Positions 43,204-52,526 of a stretch of DNA of 64,000 nucleotides are shown piece after piece. The stretch is from Chryseobacterium cheonjiense (GTDB taxonomy: Bacteria; Bacteroidota; Bacteroidia; Flavobacteriales; Weeksellaceae), in contig NZ_JABBGF010000001.1 of the NCBI RefSeq assembly GCF_012927265.1, positions 928,502 to 992,501 on the forward strand, given 5' to 3'. Position numbers and translations under genes: made by a program. Position 1 is the stretch's first letter, and the number at the start of each line of letters is the position of its first letter. Below the pieces are notes generated by a model. That model was not told the origin of the DNA. It did not search any database and was given only the letters and a program-made list of their open reading frames with translations.

Positions 43204-44562
43204 ATGAATTCTTTAATAGATAAATATAATATTCCCGGTCCTAGATACACCTCATATCCTACCGTTCCATATTGGGACGAAAGCGGTTTTTCTCCGGAAT
43301 TTTGGAAGCAGAGTGTGATCAGAACTTTTAAGGAATCGAATGCAGAAGAAGGGATTTCTATCTATATTCATTTACCTTTTTGTGAGGCATTGTGTACTTT
43401 TTGTGCCTGCCATAAACGCATTACCAAACAGCACAGCGTGGAAATTCCGTACCTGGAAAGCGTATTGAAAGAATGGCAGCTGTATCTTAATCTTTTTAAT
43501 GAAAAGCCTAAGCTGAAAGAACTTCATTTGGGGGGCGGAACACCCACTTTCTTTTCACCGCAAAACCTGAAAACTCTTCTGGAGGGAATTTTTGAAACCG
43601 TTGAAATTGCGGCAGATCAGGAGTTCTCATTCGAAGGGCATCCCAATAATACCACAAGAGAGCATCTTCAGACCCTATATGATCTGGGCTTCAGAAGAGT
43701 AAGCTTTGGTGTGCAGGATTACGACCTGAAAGTTCAGAAAGCGATCAACAGGATCCAGCCTTTTGAAAATGTAAAAAATGTAACGGAATGGGCAAGGGAA
43801 ATCGGCTACAGAGGAATAAGTCATGATCTTGTTTTCGGGCTTCCGCATCAATCCTGGGAAGCGATGGAGTATACCATCCGAAAAACGATGGAACTGAAGC
43901 CGGACCGTCTTGCTTTCTATTCTTATGCTCACGTTCCGTGGGTAAAAGGAGTAGGACAGAGAGGTTTTGATGAAAACGACCTTCCGAGTGGTGAAGAAAA
44001 ACGCCGTTTGTATGAAGACGGTAAAAAATTACTGGAAGAATTAGGTTACATTGAAGTGGGAATGGATCATTTTTCTTTAGAACATGACGATCTGTACCAA
44101 TCACTTATCCAAAAAAAATTACACCGGAATTTCATGGGCTATACTTCCAGCAAAACCCAATTGATGGTTGGTCTGGGAATGTCGGCCATTTCAGACTCGT
44201 GGTATGCTTTTGCCCAAAATATAAAAACGGTGGAAGAATATCAGAAAATGGTGGAAGAAGGACAGATTCCTGTCGTGAAAGGCCATATCCTGAATAATGA
44301 AGATCTTACGGTAAGAAGGCATATTCTGAACCTGATGTGTCAGCTTGAAACAACTTTTGATATCAATAATTCCTTCCCCGAGCTTGAAAATGCTTTTGGA
44401 ATGCTGAAGGAAATGGAAAATGATGAATTGGTGGAAATAAATGGCCACCACATTCAAATTACAGAGAAAGGACGGGCATTTACGAGAAATGTAGCTATGG
44501 TTTTTGATCTCAGAATGATGAGAAATAAACCGGAAACGAGGATTTTCTCCATGACGATCTGA
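43204..44562 (+). CDS. hemN: Oxygen-independent coproporphyrinogen III oxidase
   Basis: 452-residue radical-SAM enzyme for haem synthesis under low oxygen. It starts with the HemN-type YNIPGPRYTSYPT, the iron-sulphur cysteines C60, C64 and C67 in CEALCTFCAC, the LHLGGGTPTFF segment, and a C-terminal HemN domain with FMGYTSSKTQLMVGLGMSAI. Full length and true HemN rather than HemW by its N-terminus. The unknown membrane protein downstream begins only 4 bases after its stop. Confidence 0.95.
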   Translation: MNSLIDKYNIPGPRYTSYPTVPYWDESGFSPEFWKQSVIRTFKESNAEEGISIYIHLPFCEALCTFCACHKRITKQHSVEIPYLESVLKEWQLYLNLFNEKPKLKELHLGGGTPTFFSPQNLKTLLEGIFETVEIAADQEFSFEGHPNNTTREHLQTLYDLGFRRVSFGVQDYDLKVQKAINRIQPFENVKNVTEWAREIGYRGISHDLVFGLPHQSWEAMEYTIRKTMELKPDRLAFYSYAHVPWVKGVGQRGFDENDLPSGEEKRRLYEDGKKLLEELGYIEVGMDHFSLEHDDLYQSLIQKKLHRNFMGYTSSKTQLMVGLGMSAISDSWYAFAQNIKTVEEYQKMVEEGQIPVVKGHILNNEDLTVRRHILNLMCQLETTFDINNSFPELENAFGMLKEMENDELVEINGHHIQITEKGRAFTRNVAMVFDLRMMRNKPETRIFSMTI

Positions 44563-44566
44563 TTTT

Positions 44567-45778
44567 ATGTACAGGAAATTTCTTCTGATATTTCTTTATT
44601 TATACACACTGATTTTCAGTGTTTCTAAAACGATAAGAATACCGAACCAGTGGGCACAGTCTCATTGGTTACTGGATTACAGGTTCGGGTTTATCAAAAG
44701 AGGGCTGGCTGGGGAAATATTCGGATTTTTATCTGAAAAAAATACACTGTCTATTACTGTTCTTTCAATCGCGATATTGGCTGCACTGTATTTTTTACTT
44801 GTGAAGATTGCTTTCCGTGAGACTCTGAAAAATGCAAAAAGTTTTTACAGAATATTGTTTTTTGTCATTTTCCTGCTTTCTCAATACATTGTTTTTTCAG
44901 CCCATCTGATAGGGTATTTGGATCACGTTATTTTTTTGCTGACCATTTTAGCAGTTGATCTCATAGCGCGGAATAAAATGTTTCTATCGTCGCTGGTCGC
45001 GGTTTTTAGTATTTTTATTCACGAGATTTCGGTTTTTTTGATGCTTCCCGTGTGCTGCTTTGCAATCCTCGTAAATCAGATGCCTGAGGGGGATTTTTCA
45101 ATTAAAAATATTTTCTCCGGCAATATTTTAAAAAGGTTCATTTTATTTTTAATCTTACCCTTTCTTACTGCGCTTTTTATTTCTTTTTATCAGGAAATCA
45201 GTGGAGATTACTATGCTCAGATCTTTTCCTATTTAAAAGACTCATCAATTTCAGAAGGTGTAGCAGGTTCAGTCTGCTCAGCTTATACCAAAAGTTTTAC
45301 ATATTATTTCAGGGAAGAGCACGGGCATTTTATACAGAGAGTTTTTATTTCGAAAGCAACAATATTTTACGGAATTCCTATTCTTTTTTGTTTATGGATG
45401 ATTTTTAAAGAATTTAAACTAAAAAAGAATATTTCATTGTTTCTTATACTGATTTTAATTACAGGTCTGCCGTTGATCCTGCATTCCATTGCATATGATA
45501 CCTATAGGATATGGACGTTTCCATATATGATTCTGTTTCTGGGATTCTGGGTTTTAAGCTTAAAAAACAACCGGAACAATAAGAATGAACAACAGAAACA
45601 ATTATCAATTTGGGAAACTGTATTTTTTATAATTGCTTTCCTTTTTGTTTCTTTAATTCCCACTCAATTGTTTGATGGTGAGACAGAAAGATTTTCTATT
45701 GCTCTAAAGTTACTTCTTATCCTGCCTGTAATTGTAGTTTTGTATTTTTTAAAAAAAGCTCCAGTCAAAACTGACTGA
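44567..45778 (+). CDS. Polytopic membrane protein of unknown function
   Basis: 403 residues with about 10-11 hydrophobic segments. The first periplasmic loop holds a conserved-looking stretch, QSHWLLDYRFGFIKRGLAGE (about 31-50), where DYRxGFxKRGLxGE resembles the loop motif found in a group of uncharacterised polytopic proteins. The segment IFIHEISVF also looks conserved. This is reminiscent of GT-C or EpsG-like membrane enzymes, but no catalytic pair can be proven. It follows hemN by 4 bases, so they are co-transcribed. Its last codons overlap a terminator for the opposite strand. Confidence 0.6.
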   Translation: MYRKFLLIFLYLYTLIFSVSKTIRIPNQWAQSHWLLDYRFGFIKRGLAGEIFGFLSEKNTLSITVLSIAILAALYFLLVKIAFRETLKNAKSFYRILFFVIFLLSQYIVFSAHLIGYLDHVIFLLTILAVDLIARNKMFLSSLVAVFSIFIHEISVFLMLPVCCFAILVNQMPEGDFSIKNIFSGNILKRFILFLILPFLTALFISFYQEISGDYYAQIFSYLKDSSISEGVAGSVCSAYTKSFTYYFREEHGHFIQRVFISKATIFYGIPILFCLWMIFKEFKLKKNISLFLILILITGLPLILHSIAYDTYRIWTFPYMILFLGFWVLSLKNNRNNKNEQQKQLSIWETVFFIIAFLFVSLIPTQLFDGETERFSIALKLLLILPVIVVLYFLKKAPVKTD

Positions 45779-45782
45779 AGCT
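45751..45782 (-). terminator. Terminator of the minus-strand sugar dehydrogenase, inside the end of the opposite gene
   Basis: On the minus strand AGCTTCAGTC, loop AGTTTT, GACTGGAGCT then seven T residues. The structure overlaps the final codons of the convergent membrane protein gene. Confidence 0.8.
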
Positions 45783-45801
45783 CTTTACAGAACAGTCTGA
45801 A

Positions 45802-47163
45802 CTATTTAATAATTAATTTTTTACTGTATGATTTCTGATTACCGTCATTCAGATGAATGAAATAAACTCCGGCCGGTATTCCTGAAATATTTAAGCTGTT
45901 ATCGCTTTCAATTTTTGCCTTTTCCAATACTTTTCTTCCTTCAGTATTAGTGATGTCAGCTGTTGTGTTTTTATCTTTAATTCCTTCAATGAAAACTTTT
46001 TTCGAAGCCGGATTCGGATAAATTTTTATCTGTGTTGAAAGATCATTTTCGTTTGTACTTAAAGTAGACGTGGTGATTCTGAATATCTTGCCGTTATTCA
46101 CCGCTGCTGCAAAAAGTTCGTTCTGATTATTAATTCCGAAAGTTGAAAAATTATTTCCGGAAAATGCCGCCGACCAGGTAATGGAATCATCGTTATTCAG
46201 AATTCCGATCTGGGTAGAGCAGTAATCGGCAAAAATATATTTTCCCTGCAGTGCGGGATATTGTGTGCCTCTGTAGATATATCCTCCTGTAATAGAGCAT
46301 TTTCCGCCTGAATGATCATAGGCTGCAACAGGGAAAGTCATGGTAGATTGTGCCGCGCATCCTGAAGTGTTATACGCATTATTTCCTTCGTAACATCTCC
46401 ATCCGTAATTAATTCCGGCCTGCGTAAGGGGCATTCTGTTAATCTCTTCAATATTACCTTGTCCAACATCTGCAATCATAACATTGCCGGAAACCGTATC
46501 AAAGTTGAATTTCCATGCATTTCTCAATCCGTAAGCCCAGACTTCATCTGCCCCGTCCGTTCCCACAAAAGGGTTATCCGGTGGAATATTGTACGGACCT
46601 GTGGAATTGATGTCTAACCGTAACATTTTTCCCAGCAGAGAATTTTTATTCTGCCCATTGTTGTTGGGATCGCCGCCACTTCCTCCGTCACCGGTTACAA
46701 TCCATAAATAACCGTCCGGCGCAAAATGAATACTTCCACCGTTATGATTGTCGAATGGCTTCGGCTGGTTTAAAATAATTTTTTCTGTTGTAGCATCAGC
46801 AATGTCCGGATTGGAACTTCTGGTGTATCGTGCTACAGTAATGTTTCCACTGGTGTCATTGTAATACACAAAAAAATACCCGTTCGTCGAGTATTGAGGA
46901 TGAAATGCGAGTCCCAAAAGCCCTTTTTCACCTCCATAAGTGATTTTTGAACTGATATTCAAAAAGTTGGACGAATTTACCGTGCCATCCGGCTGTACGA
47001 TTTTAATAATGCCGTTTTGCTGCACAACAAACATTCTGCTGTCGTTGGCGTGGGTAATTTCTACCGGAGCCGTAAAACCGGTTGCAAACTCTTCCAGGTT
47101 AATGCTTTGTGCATTAAAGATGCTGAAAGAAAAGATACCGGCACAAAAAAGTAGATTTTTCAT
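45802..47163 (-). CDS. Secreted PQQ-type glucose/sorbosone dehydrogenase-like protein with T9SS sorting domain
   Basis: 453 residues with a signal peptide (to about 19). The central six-bladed propeller has the family marks ATGFTAPVEITHANDSRMF, GGEKGLLGLAFHPQY, DNHNGGSIHFAPDGYLWIVT and EVWAYGLRNAWKF, shared with soluble aldose sugar dehydrogenases and HHIP-like proteins. The last 75 residues (IKIYPNPASKKVFIEG... SYSKKLIIK) are a type A T9SS sorting domain, so it should be exported to the cell surface. It oxidises sugars if PQQ is available; the organism's PQQ supply is unknown. Confidence 0.88.
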   Translation of the reverse strand: MKNLLFCAGIFSFSIFNAQSINLEEFATGFTAPVEITHANDSRMFVVQQNGIIKIVQPDGTVNSSNFLNISSKITYGGEKGLLGLAFHPQYSTNGYFFVYYNDTSGNITVARYTRSSNPDIADATTEKIILNQPKPFDNHNGGSIHFAPDGYLWIVTGDGGSGGDPNNNGQNKNSLLGKMLRLDINSTGPYNIPPDNPFVGTDGADEVWAYGLRNAWKFNFDTVSGNVMIADVGQGNIEEINRMPLTQAGINYGWRCYEGNNAYNTSGCAAQSTMTFPVAAYDHSGGKCSITGGYIYRGTQYPALQGKYIFADYCSTQIGILNNDDSITWSAAFSGNNFSTFGINNQNELFAAAVNNGKIFRITTSTLSTNENDLSTQIKIYPNPASKKVFIEGIKDKNTTADITNTEGRKVLEKAKIESDNSLNISGIPAGVYFIHLNDGNQKSYSKKLIIK

Positions 47164-47341
47164 AATATTTTGATATTTAGTGTATTAAATCAGAATGAAA
47201 ATTTCGTACCATAAAAACTTTATAATATTCATTAAAATAGCATGAAAAAATTATTAAATCTTAAATAAAAATAAGAATACCGATATATCTGAAAATAAAT
47301 GATTTCTGTTGTTAAAAATTCATAAAATTCAAGAAAATGAT

Positions 47342-47349
47342 TATATTTG
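47342..47349 (+). promoter_or_regulatory. -7 element of secDF
   Basis: TATATTTG, 29 bases before the ATG at 47379. No clear TTG -33 box at normal spacing. Confidence 0.5.
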
Positions 47350-47378
47350 CCGACTTAATTTAACGTAGTTATAACAAA

Positions 47379-50288
47379 ATGCAAGGAAAAGGACTTATTA
47401 CAATTGTTGCTATTGTACTAGGGTTGATTTGCTTAAACGAGCTATTACCAACATGGTACGCCAGCAAAATTGAAAAGCAGGCGACTGCTATTGCAGGAGA
47501 CAATCCGGAGAAGTATCAGAAAGAAATCGCAAGACTTTCTAAGGATACACTGAATCTTGGATTCACAAAACTTTATTACACCAAAGCCAAAGACAAGGAA
47601 ATGAAACTTGGTCTTGACTTGAAAGGAGGGATCAACGTTCTTTTGGAAATTAACCAGAGAGACCTTGTGAATGATTTAACCAATTATTCCACAAACCCTG
47701 TTCTTATTGAGGCTTTGAACAAAACAGATGAAGTTCAGAAGAATTCTACAAAATCGTACATCGACAATTTCTTTGAGCAGTTCGATGCAATCAACAAAGC
47801 TAAAGGTACCAACTTCAAGCTCGCAGATCCGGAACTTTTCGGAAATACTACGCTTACTGAAGTAAAGTACAATACGCCTGATGAGCAGGTAAAAGCTATT
47901 GTTAAAAGAAAGATCGATGCCTCTGTAGGAACAGCTTTCGAAGTTATCAGAACCAGAATTGATAAGCTCGGAGCCATCCAGCCGAATGTTCAGAGAGTTC
48001 CTGGTACCGCCAGGATTTCCGTGGAAATGCCTGGTATGAAGGATATCGATAAAGTGAAAAAGATGCTTCAGACTTCTGCAAAGCTTCAGTTCTGGGAAGT
48101 ACAGCAGGTTCCTGAAATTGCGCCTTATTTCCAGACCATTACTACAATGGTTGCTGCAAAAGGTGATTCTATGGGAGTTGCTAAGAATGTAAACTTCATG
48201 AACCTTCTACACATTGACAGATTAAAAACCAATGGTGTTGCCAACGTAAAGTTATCTGATACGGCTGCTGTAAACAAAATCCTAAACAGCAAAGTAGCAC
48301 AGTCTTTACGTCCTGCCAACATTAAATATACCCAATTCATGTGGGGTTATAAGCCTGAGGCTACAGATGCTGAAAGCTTGGTATTATATGCCATCAGAGG
48401 TAATATCAACCAGAAAGCTCCTGTAGATGGTGCTGTGGAAACTGCCAGTATCGGTTATGATGAATTGAGCAGAGTGGTGGTAGACATGCAGATGGATTCC
48501 AAAGGAGCAAAAGAATGGAAAACTTTAACCGAGAAAAACGTCGGAAAACCTGTTGCCGTAACGCTTGACAACAGAGTGTATACAGCGCCGAATGTTGTAA
48601 ACGCAATCCCGAACGGTAGAACACAGATTTCCGGTAACTTCTCTCAGGAAGAAGCAAAAGAACTTGTTGACGTATTAGGAGCAGGTAAATTGCCTGCAGG
48701 TGCAAAAGTGGTTCAGGCTACGGTTGTAGGTCCTTCTTTAGGTCAGGAATCTATTGATGCAGGTTTAATGTCATTCATGATTGCATTTGCAATTATCATC
48801 GTATATATCATTTTCTATTACGGTGGAGCAGGGGTTTATGCAGTTATTGCAATGATCATCAACCTTTTCTATATTTTCGGTATTATGGATTCCGGCGACT
48901 TTACGCTTACGCTTCCTGGTATCGCGGGTATCGTTCTTACAATGGCTGTTGCGGTCGATACGAACGTTATCATTTATGAAAGAACAAAAGAAGAATTATT
49001 TGCAGGGAAAAGTATCCTTGAAGCATATAAAGACGGTTTCAAGCATGCATTGAATGCGATTATTGACGGTCACACAACTACTTTCTTAACGGCGGTTGTA
49101 TTGTTCTTCTTCGGAACAGGACCGATCAAAGGTTTTGCTTTGACCTTGATGATCGGGGTGGCAATGACTTTATTCACGTCCGTACTGCTTTCCAGAGTGA
49201 TGATCTTCTCAAGATTGAGCAAAGGAAAAGGACTTTCTGTATGGACGCCGGCTACGAAGAATCTATTCAGAAATACATGGATCGATTTCATCGGGAAAAG
49301 AAAGTATGCTTATATTTTCTCAGCTGTTTTAACGGTAGTTTGTATCATTTCAATCGCTACTCACGGTTTCAAATACGGTATCGACTTTACCGGTGGTAGA
49401 AACTATGTAGTAAGATTCGACAGAGATGTGAAAGCAGAAAATATCGAAAATAAATTAACAGCAATGTTTAAAACGGAAGATGGTAAAAACTCTTCTGTGG
49501 AAGCCAAAACTTTCGGAAGCAACAACCAATTGAAGATTTCTACCGATTACCTTATTGAAGATGAATCTTTAAAAGCAGACCAGGTTATTGAGCAGAAGCT
49601 GTACGAAGGGTTGAAATCAGAATTGCCTGCAGGAACAACGTTAAAAGATTTTAAATCTGCGGATAAAGAGCATGCAGGAATTATTTCTTCTGAAAAAGTA
49701 GGTCCTTCCGTTGCTGATGATATCAAAACTCACGGGGTATATGCCGTATTGGGAGCATTGGGAATTATCTTTATCTATATTCTGGCACGTTTCAGAAAAT
49801 GGCAGTTCTCTCTTGGAGCGGTTGCGGCATTGTTCCACGATGCAATTATCATTCTGGGAGCTTATTCATTGCTTCATAAATATATGCCTTTCAATATGGA
49901 GATCAACCAGGATTTCATTGCTGCGATCCTTACGGTATTAGGATACTCCATCAATGATACGGTAATTATCTTTGACAGGATCAGGGAATACTTGAGAGAA
50001 AAGAAATCATTAACCTTAGCAGGATTATTTGATGATTCTATTTCCAGTACATTGGGTAGAACCTTCAACACCTCATTTACTACAATCCTGGTAATTTTAG
50101 CCATCTTCATTTTCGGTGGAGATAACTTAAGAGGATTTATGTTTGCGATGTTGATTGGTATCGGTTTCGGTACGTACTCATCCATCTTCGTAGCATCGGC
50201 TATTGCCTATGATTTCCTGAAAACAGGGAAGGAAGACGAAGTTCATGGTAAATCAACGACCAACAAAGAAGTACTTGCTTCAAAATAA
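47379..50288 (+). CDS. secDF: Fused protein translocase subunits SecD-SecF
   Basis: 969-residue inner-membrane protein that uses the proton gradient to finish Sec-dependent export. The SecD half has an N-terminal span, the DLKGGINVLLEI motif (about 88-99), a large periplasmic region with an insertion between 105 and 330, and spans with AGIVLTMAVAVDTNVIIYER. The SecF half begins near residue 630 with DFTGGRNYVVRF and has GYSINDTVIIFDRIRE. Fusion of the two is usual in Bacteroidota. It is monocistronic, with a terminator at 50312. Confidence 0.96.
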   Translation: MQGKGLITIVAIVLGLICLNELLPTWYASKIEKQATAIAGDNPEKYQKEIARLSKDTLNLGFTKLYYTKAKDKEMKLGLDLKGGINVLLEINQRDLVNDLTNYSTNPVLIEALNKTDEVQKNSTKSYIDNFFEQFDAINKAKGTNFKLADPELFGNTTLTEVKYNTPDEQVKAIVKRKIDASVGTAFEVIRTRIDKLGAIQPNVQRVPGTARISVEMPGMKDIDKVKKMLQTSAKLQFWEVQQVPEIAPYFQTITTMVAAKGDSMGVAKNVNFMNLLHIDRLKTNGVANVKLSDTAAVNKILNSKVAQSLRPANIKYTQFMWGYKPEATDAESLVLYAIRGNINQKAPVDGAVETASIGYDELSRVVVDMQMDSKGAKEWKTLTEKNVGKPVAVTLDNRVYTAPNVVNAIPNGRTQISGNFSQEEAKELVDVLGAGKLPAGAKVVQATVVGPSLGQESIDAGLMSFMIAFAIIIVYIIFYYGGAGVYAVIAMIINLFYIFGIMDSGDFTLTLPGIAGIVLTMAVAVDTNVIIYERTKEELFAGKSILEAYKDGFKHALNAIIDGHTTTFLTAVVLFFFGTGPIKGFALTLMIGVAMTLFTSVLLSRVMIFSRLSKGKGLSVWTPATKNLFRNTWIDFIGKRKYAYIFSAVLTVVCIISIATHGFKYGIDFTGGRNYVVRFDRDVKAENIENKLTAMFKTEDGKNSSVEAKTFGSNNQLKISTDYLIEDESLKADQVIEQKLYEGLKSELPAGTTLKDFKSADKEHAGIISSEKVGPSVADDIKTHGVYAVLGALGIIFIYILARFRKWQFSLGAVAALFHDAIIILGAYSLLHKYMPFNMEINQDFIAAILTVLGYSINDTVIIFDRIREYLREKKSLTLAGLFDDSISSTLGRTFNTSFTTILVILAIFIFGGDNLRGFMFAMLIGIGFGTYSSIFVASAIAYDFLKTGKEDEVHGKSTTNKEVLASK

Positions 50289-50311
50289 AAGTAAACTACA
50301 ATAAATAAGAA

Positions 50312-50339
50312 AAGCCTTTCCATTCGGAAAGGCTTTTTT
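50312..50339 (+). terminator. Intrinsic terminator after secDF
   Basis: AAGCCTTTCC, loop ATTC, GGAAAGGCTT: a perfect 10-base-pair stem followed by a T tract. Confidence 0.9.
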
Positions 50340-50774
50340 GTTTGCTGTCAATTGTTGGTTGCTTACTAATTGTATTTATATTAATTCTTTAAACTCACAC
50401 TCTACAATCTCAAACTCTTCAACTCAATTAGGAGCTTTTGACTTCGTCAAATTATATTTATATAGTTTTTTTGAGCAATTTCCAGCTTTCGCTACTCGCT
50501 TTTTCTTTTTTTGGCTGCGGCGGCGAAGCCGCCGCAGCCAAAAAAAGAAAAGAGCTCAGACATGCCGCTCAATCTGGGCTAGGGCGGTAGCCGGCCATTT
50601 CAATATTTCAGTCTTTCAGAAGAGTTGGCATCTAAAATTTAATACTGATTATAAAGAAACAGGAAAAATTCACAATTAGCCATTCATAATTCCCATTATC
50701 GGTTTATCATTACCCATTCATTACCCGCAATTTAGAATCATTATTTTTACTGATTTGATTATTTTTGCACCATT
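50340..50774. other. 435-base spacer with a REP-like element
   Basis: Starts after the secDF terminator. It holds simple AT-rich words, the REP-like element 50473-50584, and then a run of short related words (ttagccattcataattcccatt, ttatcattacccattcattaccc) before the promoter of the MFS gene. A TATTTTTG -7 element lies at 50760-50767, seven bases before the ATG. No gene is supported. Confidence 0.6.
50473..50584 (+). repeat. REP-like element with fixed flanks, copy 3 (strong hairpin core)
   Basis: Left flank gagcaatttccagctttcgct, right flank catgccgctcaatctgggctaggg. The core CTTTTTTTGGCTGCGGCGGC, GAA, GCCGCCGCAGCCAAAAAAAG is a near-perfect palindrome over about 50 bases. The GGCGGCGAAGCCGCC centre is shared with the palindrome at 53908-53962. 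Confidence 0.85.
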
Positions 50775-52010
50775 ATGGAAAACTCGAGAAAGAAAGCGGC
50801 AATGAGCTTCATATTTATTACGCTCCTAATTGATATTACGGGATGGGGAATTATCATTCCGGTAGTTCCCAAGCTTATTGAGCAGCTAATTCACAGCGAT
50901 ATAAGCGAGGCGGCAAAATATGGCGGTTGGCTGGGATTTGCCTATGCATTTACGCAATTTGTTTTTTCTCCGGTTGTAGGTAATCTTAGTGATAAATTTG
51001 GAAGGAGACCGATTATTCTTATCTCTCTTTTCGGATTTGCTATAGACTATATTCTGCTCGCTCTGGCCCCCACCATTACGTGGCTGTTTATAGGGCGAAT
51101 AATTGCCGGACTTACAGGGGCAAGTGTAACTACCGCAAGTGCCTACATTGCAGATATTTCTACAGATGAGGACCGGGCGAAGAATTTCGGACTTATCGGG
51201 GCTGCCTTCGGACTCGGATTTATCATCGGGCCGGTATTGGGAGGACTGTTAGGACATTATGGAGCGAGAGTGCCGTTTTATGCGGCTGCAGGATTGTGTC
51301 TGTTGAATTTCCTATATGGTTATTTCATTCTTCCGGAAAGTCTTGATAAAGATAAAAGAAGGGAATTCAACTGGAAAAGAGCCAACCCGATCGGGTCTTT
51401 TAAGTTTTTGGGTAAACATCCTGAAATATCTGGTTTAATAGTTTCTTTAATTTTAATTTATATTGCCGGACATGCCGTTCAGAGTAACTGGAGTTTCTTC
51501 ACGATGTACAAGTTTAGCTGGAATGAGAGAATGGTGGGGGGTTCTTTAGGAGTAGTCGGGCTGCTCGTAGGATTAGTCCAAGGTGGGCTGATAAGATGGA
51601 CAACTCCGAAATTAGGAGAGCAAAAAAGCATCTATTACGGATTAACACTTTACGCTATTGGAATGTTATTGTTTGCATTTGCCACTCAGGGATGGATGAT
51701 GTTTGTCTTTTTAATTCCTTATTGTTTGGGTGGGATCTGTGGGCCCGCGCTTCAGTCGGTTATTACAAAAAATGTTCCTTCCAACGAACAGGGAGAACTT
51801 CAGGGAGCTCTTACCAGTCTGATGAGTGCAACAGCGATCATTGGTCCGCCGATGATGACGAATCTGTTTTATTTCTTTACGCATGATGAAGCACCTTTTA
51901 AGTTTTCGGGAGCACCTTTTTTTCTGGCTTTTATTTTAATGGCGGTAAGTGTTATCATCACATATTTTAATTTTCAGAAAAAAGAAATAAAAAAAGAAAA
52001 ACTCGATTAA
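50775..52010 (+). CDS. MFS transporter, TetA-like (TCR/Tet) group
   Basis: 411-residue inner-membrane antiporter with 12 predicted spans. Motif A is [12 protein letters not shown] (about 72-83), and the helix 5 antiporter signature region [17 protein letters not shown] (about 140-156) is present. It starts with the TetA-like [13 protein letters not shown]. Members export tetracyclines or other drugs, but many chromosomal homologues have no drug role, so resistance is not claimed. It is preceded by a -7 element seven bases from the ATG, and no tetR-like gene is adjacent. Confidence 0.88.
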   Translation: MENSRKKAAMSFIFITLLIDITGWGIIIPVVPKLIEQLIHSDISEAAKYGGWLGFAYAFTQFVFSPVVGNLSDKFGRRPIILISLFGFAIDYILLALAPTITWLFIGRIIAGLTGASVTTASAYIADISTDEDRAKNFGLIGAAFGLGFIIGPVLGGLLGHYGARVPFYAAAGLCLLNFLYGYFILPESLDKDKRREFNWKRANPIGSFKFLGKHPEISGLIVSLILIYIAGHAVQSNWSFFTMYKFSWNERMVGGSLGVVGLLVGLVQGGLIRWTTPKLGEQKSIYYGLTLYAIGMLLFAFATQGWMMFVFLIPYCLGGICGPALQSVITKNVPSNEQGELQGALTSLMSATAIIGPPMMTNLFYFFTHDEAPFKFSGAPFFLAFILMAVSVIITYFNFQKKEIKKEKLD

Positions 52011-52154
52011 AACGAACTTTAAATGAGTTTCATTTTTGTTTTTTTTATAATCTGATTTGTTTGTGAATTGAGATGCAGATATTTATACAATGCCTTGTTG
52101 CAGTTCAGTAAATAATTTCAAACTTAATATTTTATTAAAACTTCATAATAAGTA

Positions 52155-52183
52155 TTGAGATTCACTTATCTTTTGTAATTTTG
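52155..52183 (+). promoter_or_regulatory. Promoter of the tatA-PAP2-TPR operon
   Basis: TTG (52155-52157), 18 bases, TAATTTTG (52176-52183), ending four bases before the tatA ATG: predicted leaderless. Confidence 0.6.
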
Positions 52184-52187
52184 TATT

Positions 52188-52523
52188 ATGGAACTAAGCA
52201 TTGGAGAAATGGCATTGATTGCCGTGGCAATCGTAGTATTATTCGGACCGGATAAACTTCCTCAAATCGCCCGTGATCTGGGTGCAGGGGTAAGAAAGAT
52301 GCGCGGTGCAGTGGAAGACATCAAAACGGAGATCATGAAAGAGACAGATAACCCTGTTTCTGAGATTAAACGCGAGATTGAAAAAGTAAAAGATGCCGCA
52401 AAAGATTTTAATCCGATGAAAGATGTCCAAAATGATATCCTGACAGATTCCCATTCTTCAAATGAACCTCCTAAACCTAAACCTTCAGAAGATGAAACCT
52501 ATGAAGGCCCTGTAAGCAGATAG
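52188..52523 (+). CDS. tatA: Twin-arginine translocase subunit TatA/TatE family
   Basis: 111 residues. Short N-terminal membrane helix (about 6-20), the hinge FGPDKLPQIAR (19-29), an amphipathic helix rich in basic residues (30-65) and an unstructured proline-rich acidic tail. The FGPxKLP hinge is the TatA/B signature. The tail is longer than in a minimal TatA and the protein may serve as TatA or TatB; no tatC is in the window. It forms an operon with a PAP2 phosphatase. Confidence 0.92.
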   Translation: MELSIGEMALIAVAIVVLFGPDKLPQIARDLGAGVRKMRGAVEDIKTEIMKETDNPVSEIKREIEKVKDAAKDFNPMKDVQNDILTDSHSSNEPPKPKPSEDETYEGPVSR

Positions 52524-52526
52524 CAT

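Noticed and set aside
50775..52010. Tetracycline resistance determinant
   Set aside because: The protein belongs to the TetA-like MFS group, but sequence alone does not show drug specificity, and no tetR or mobile context is present.
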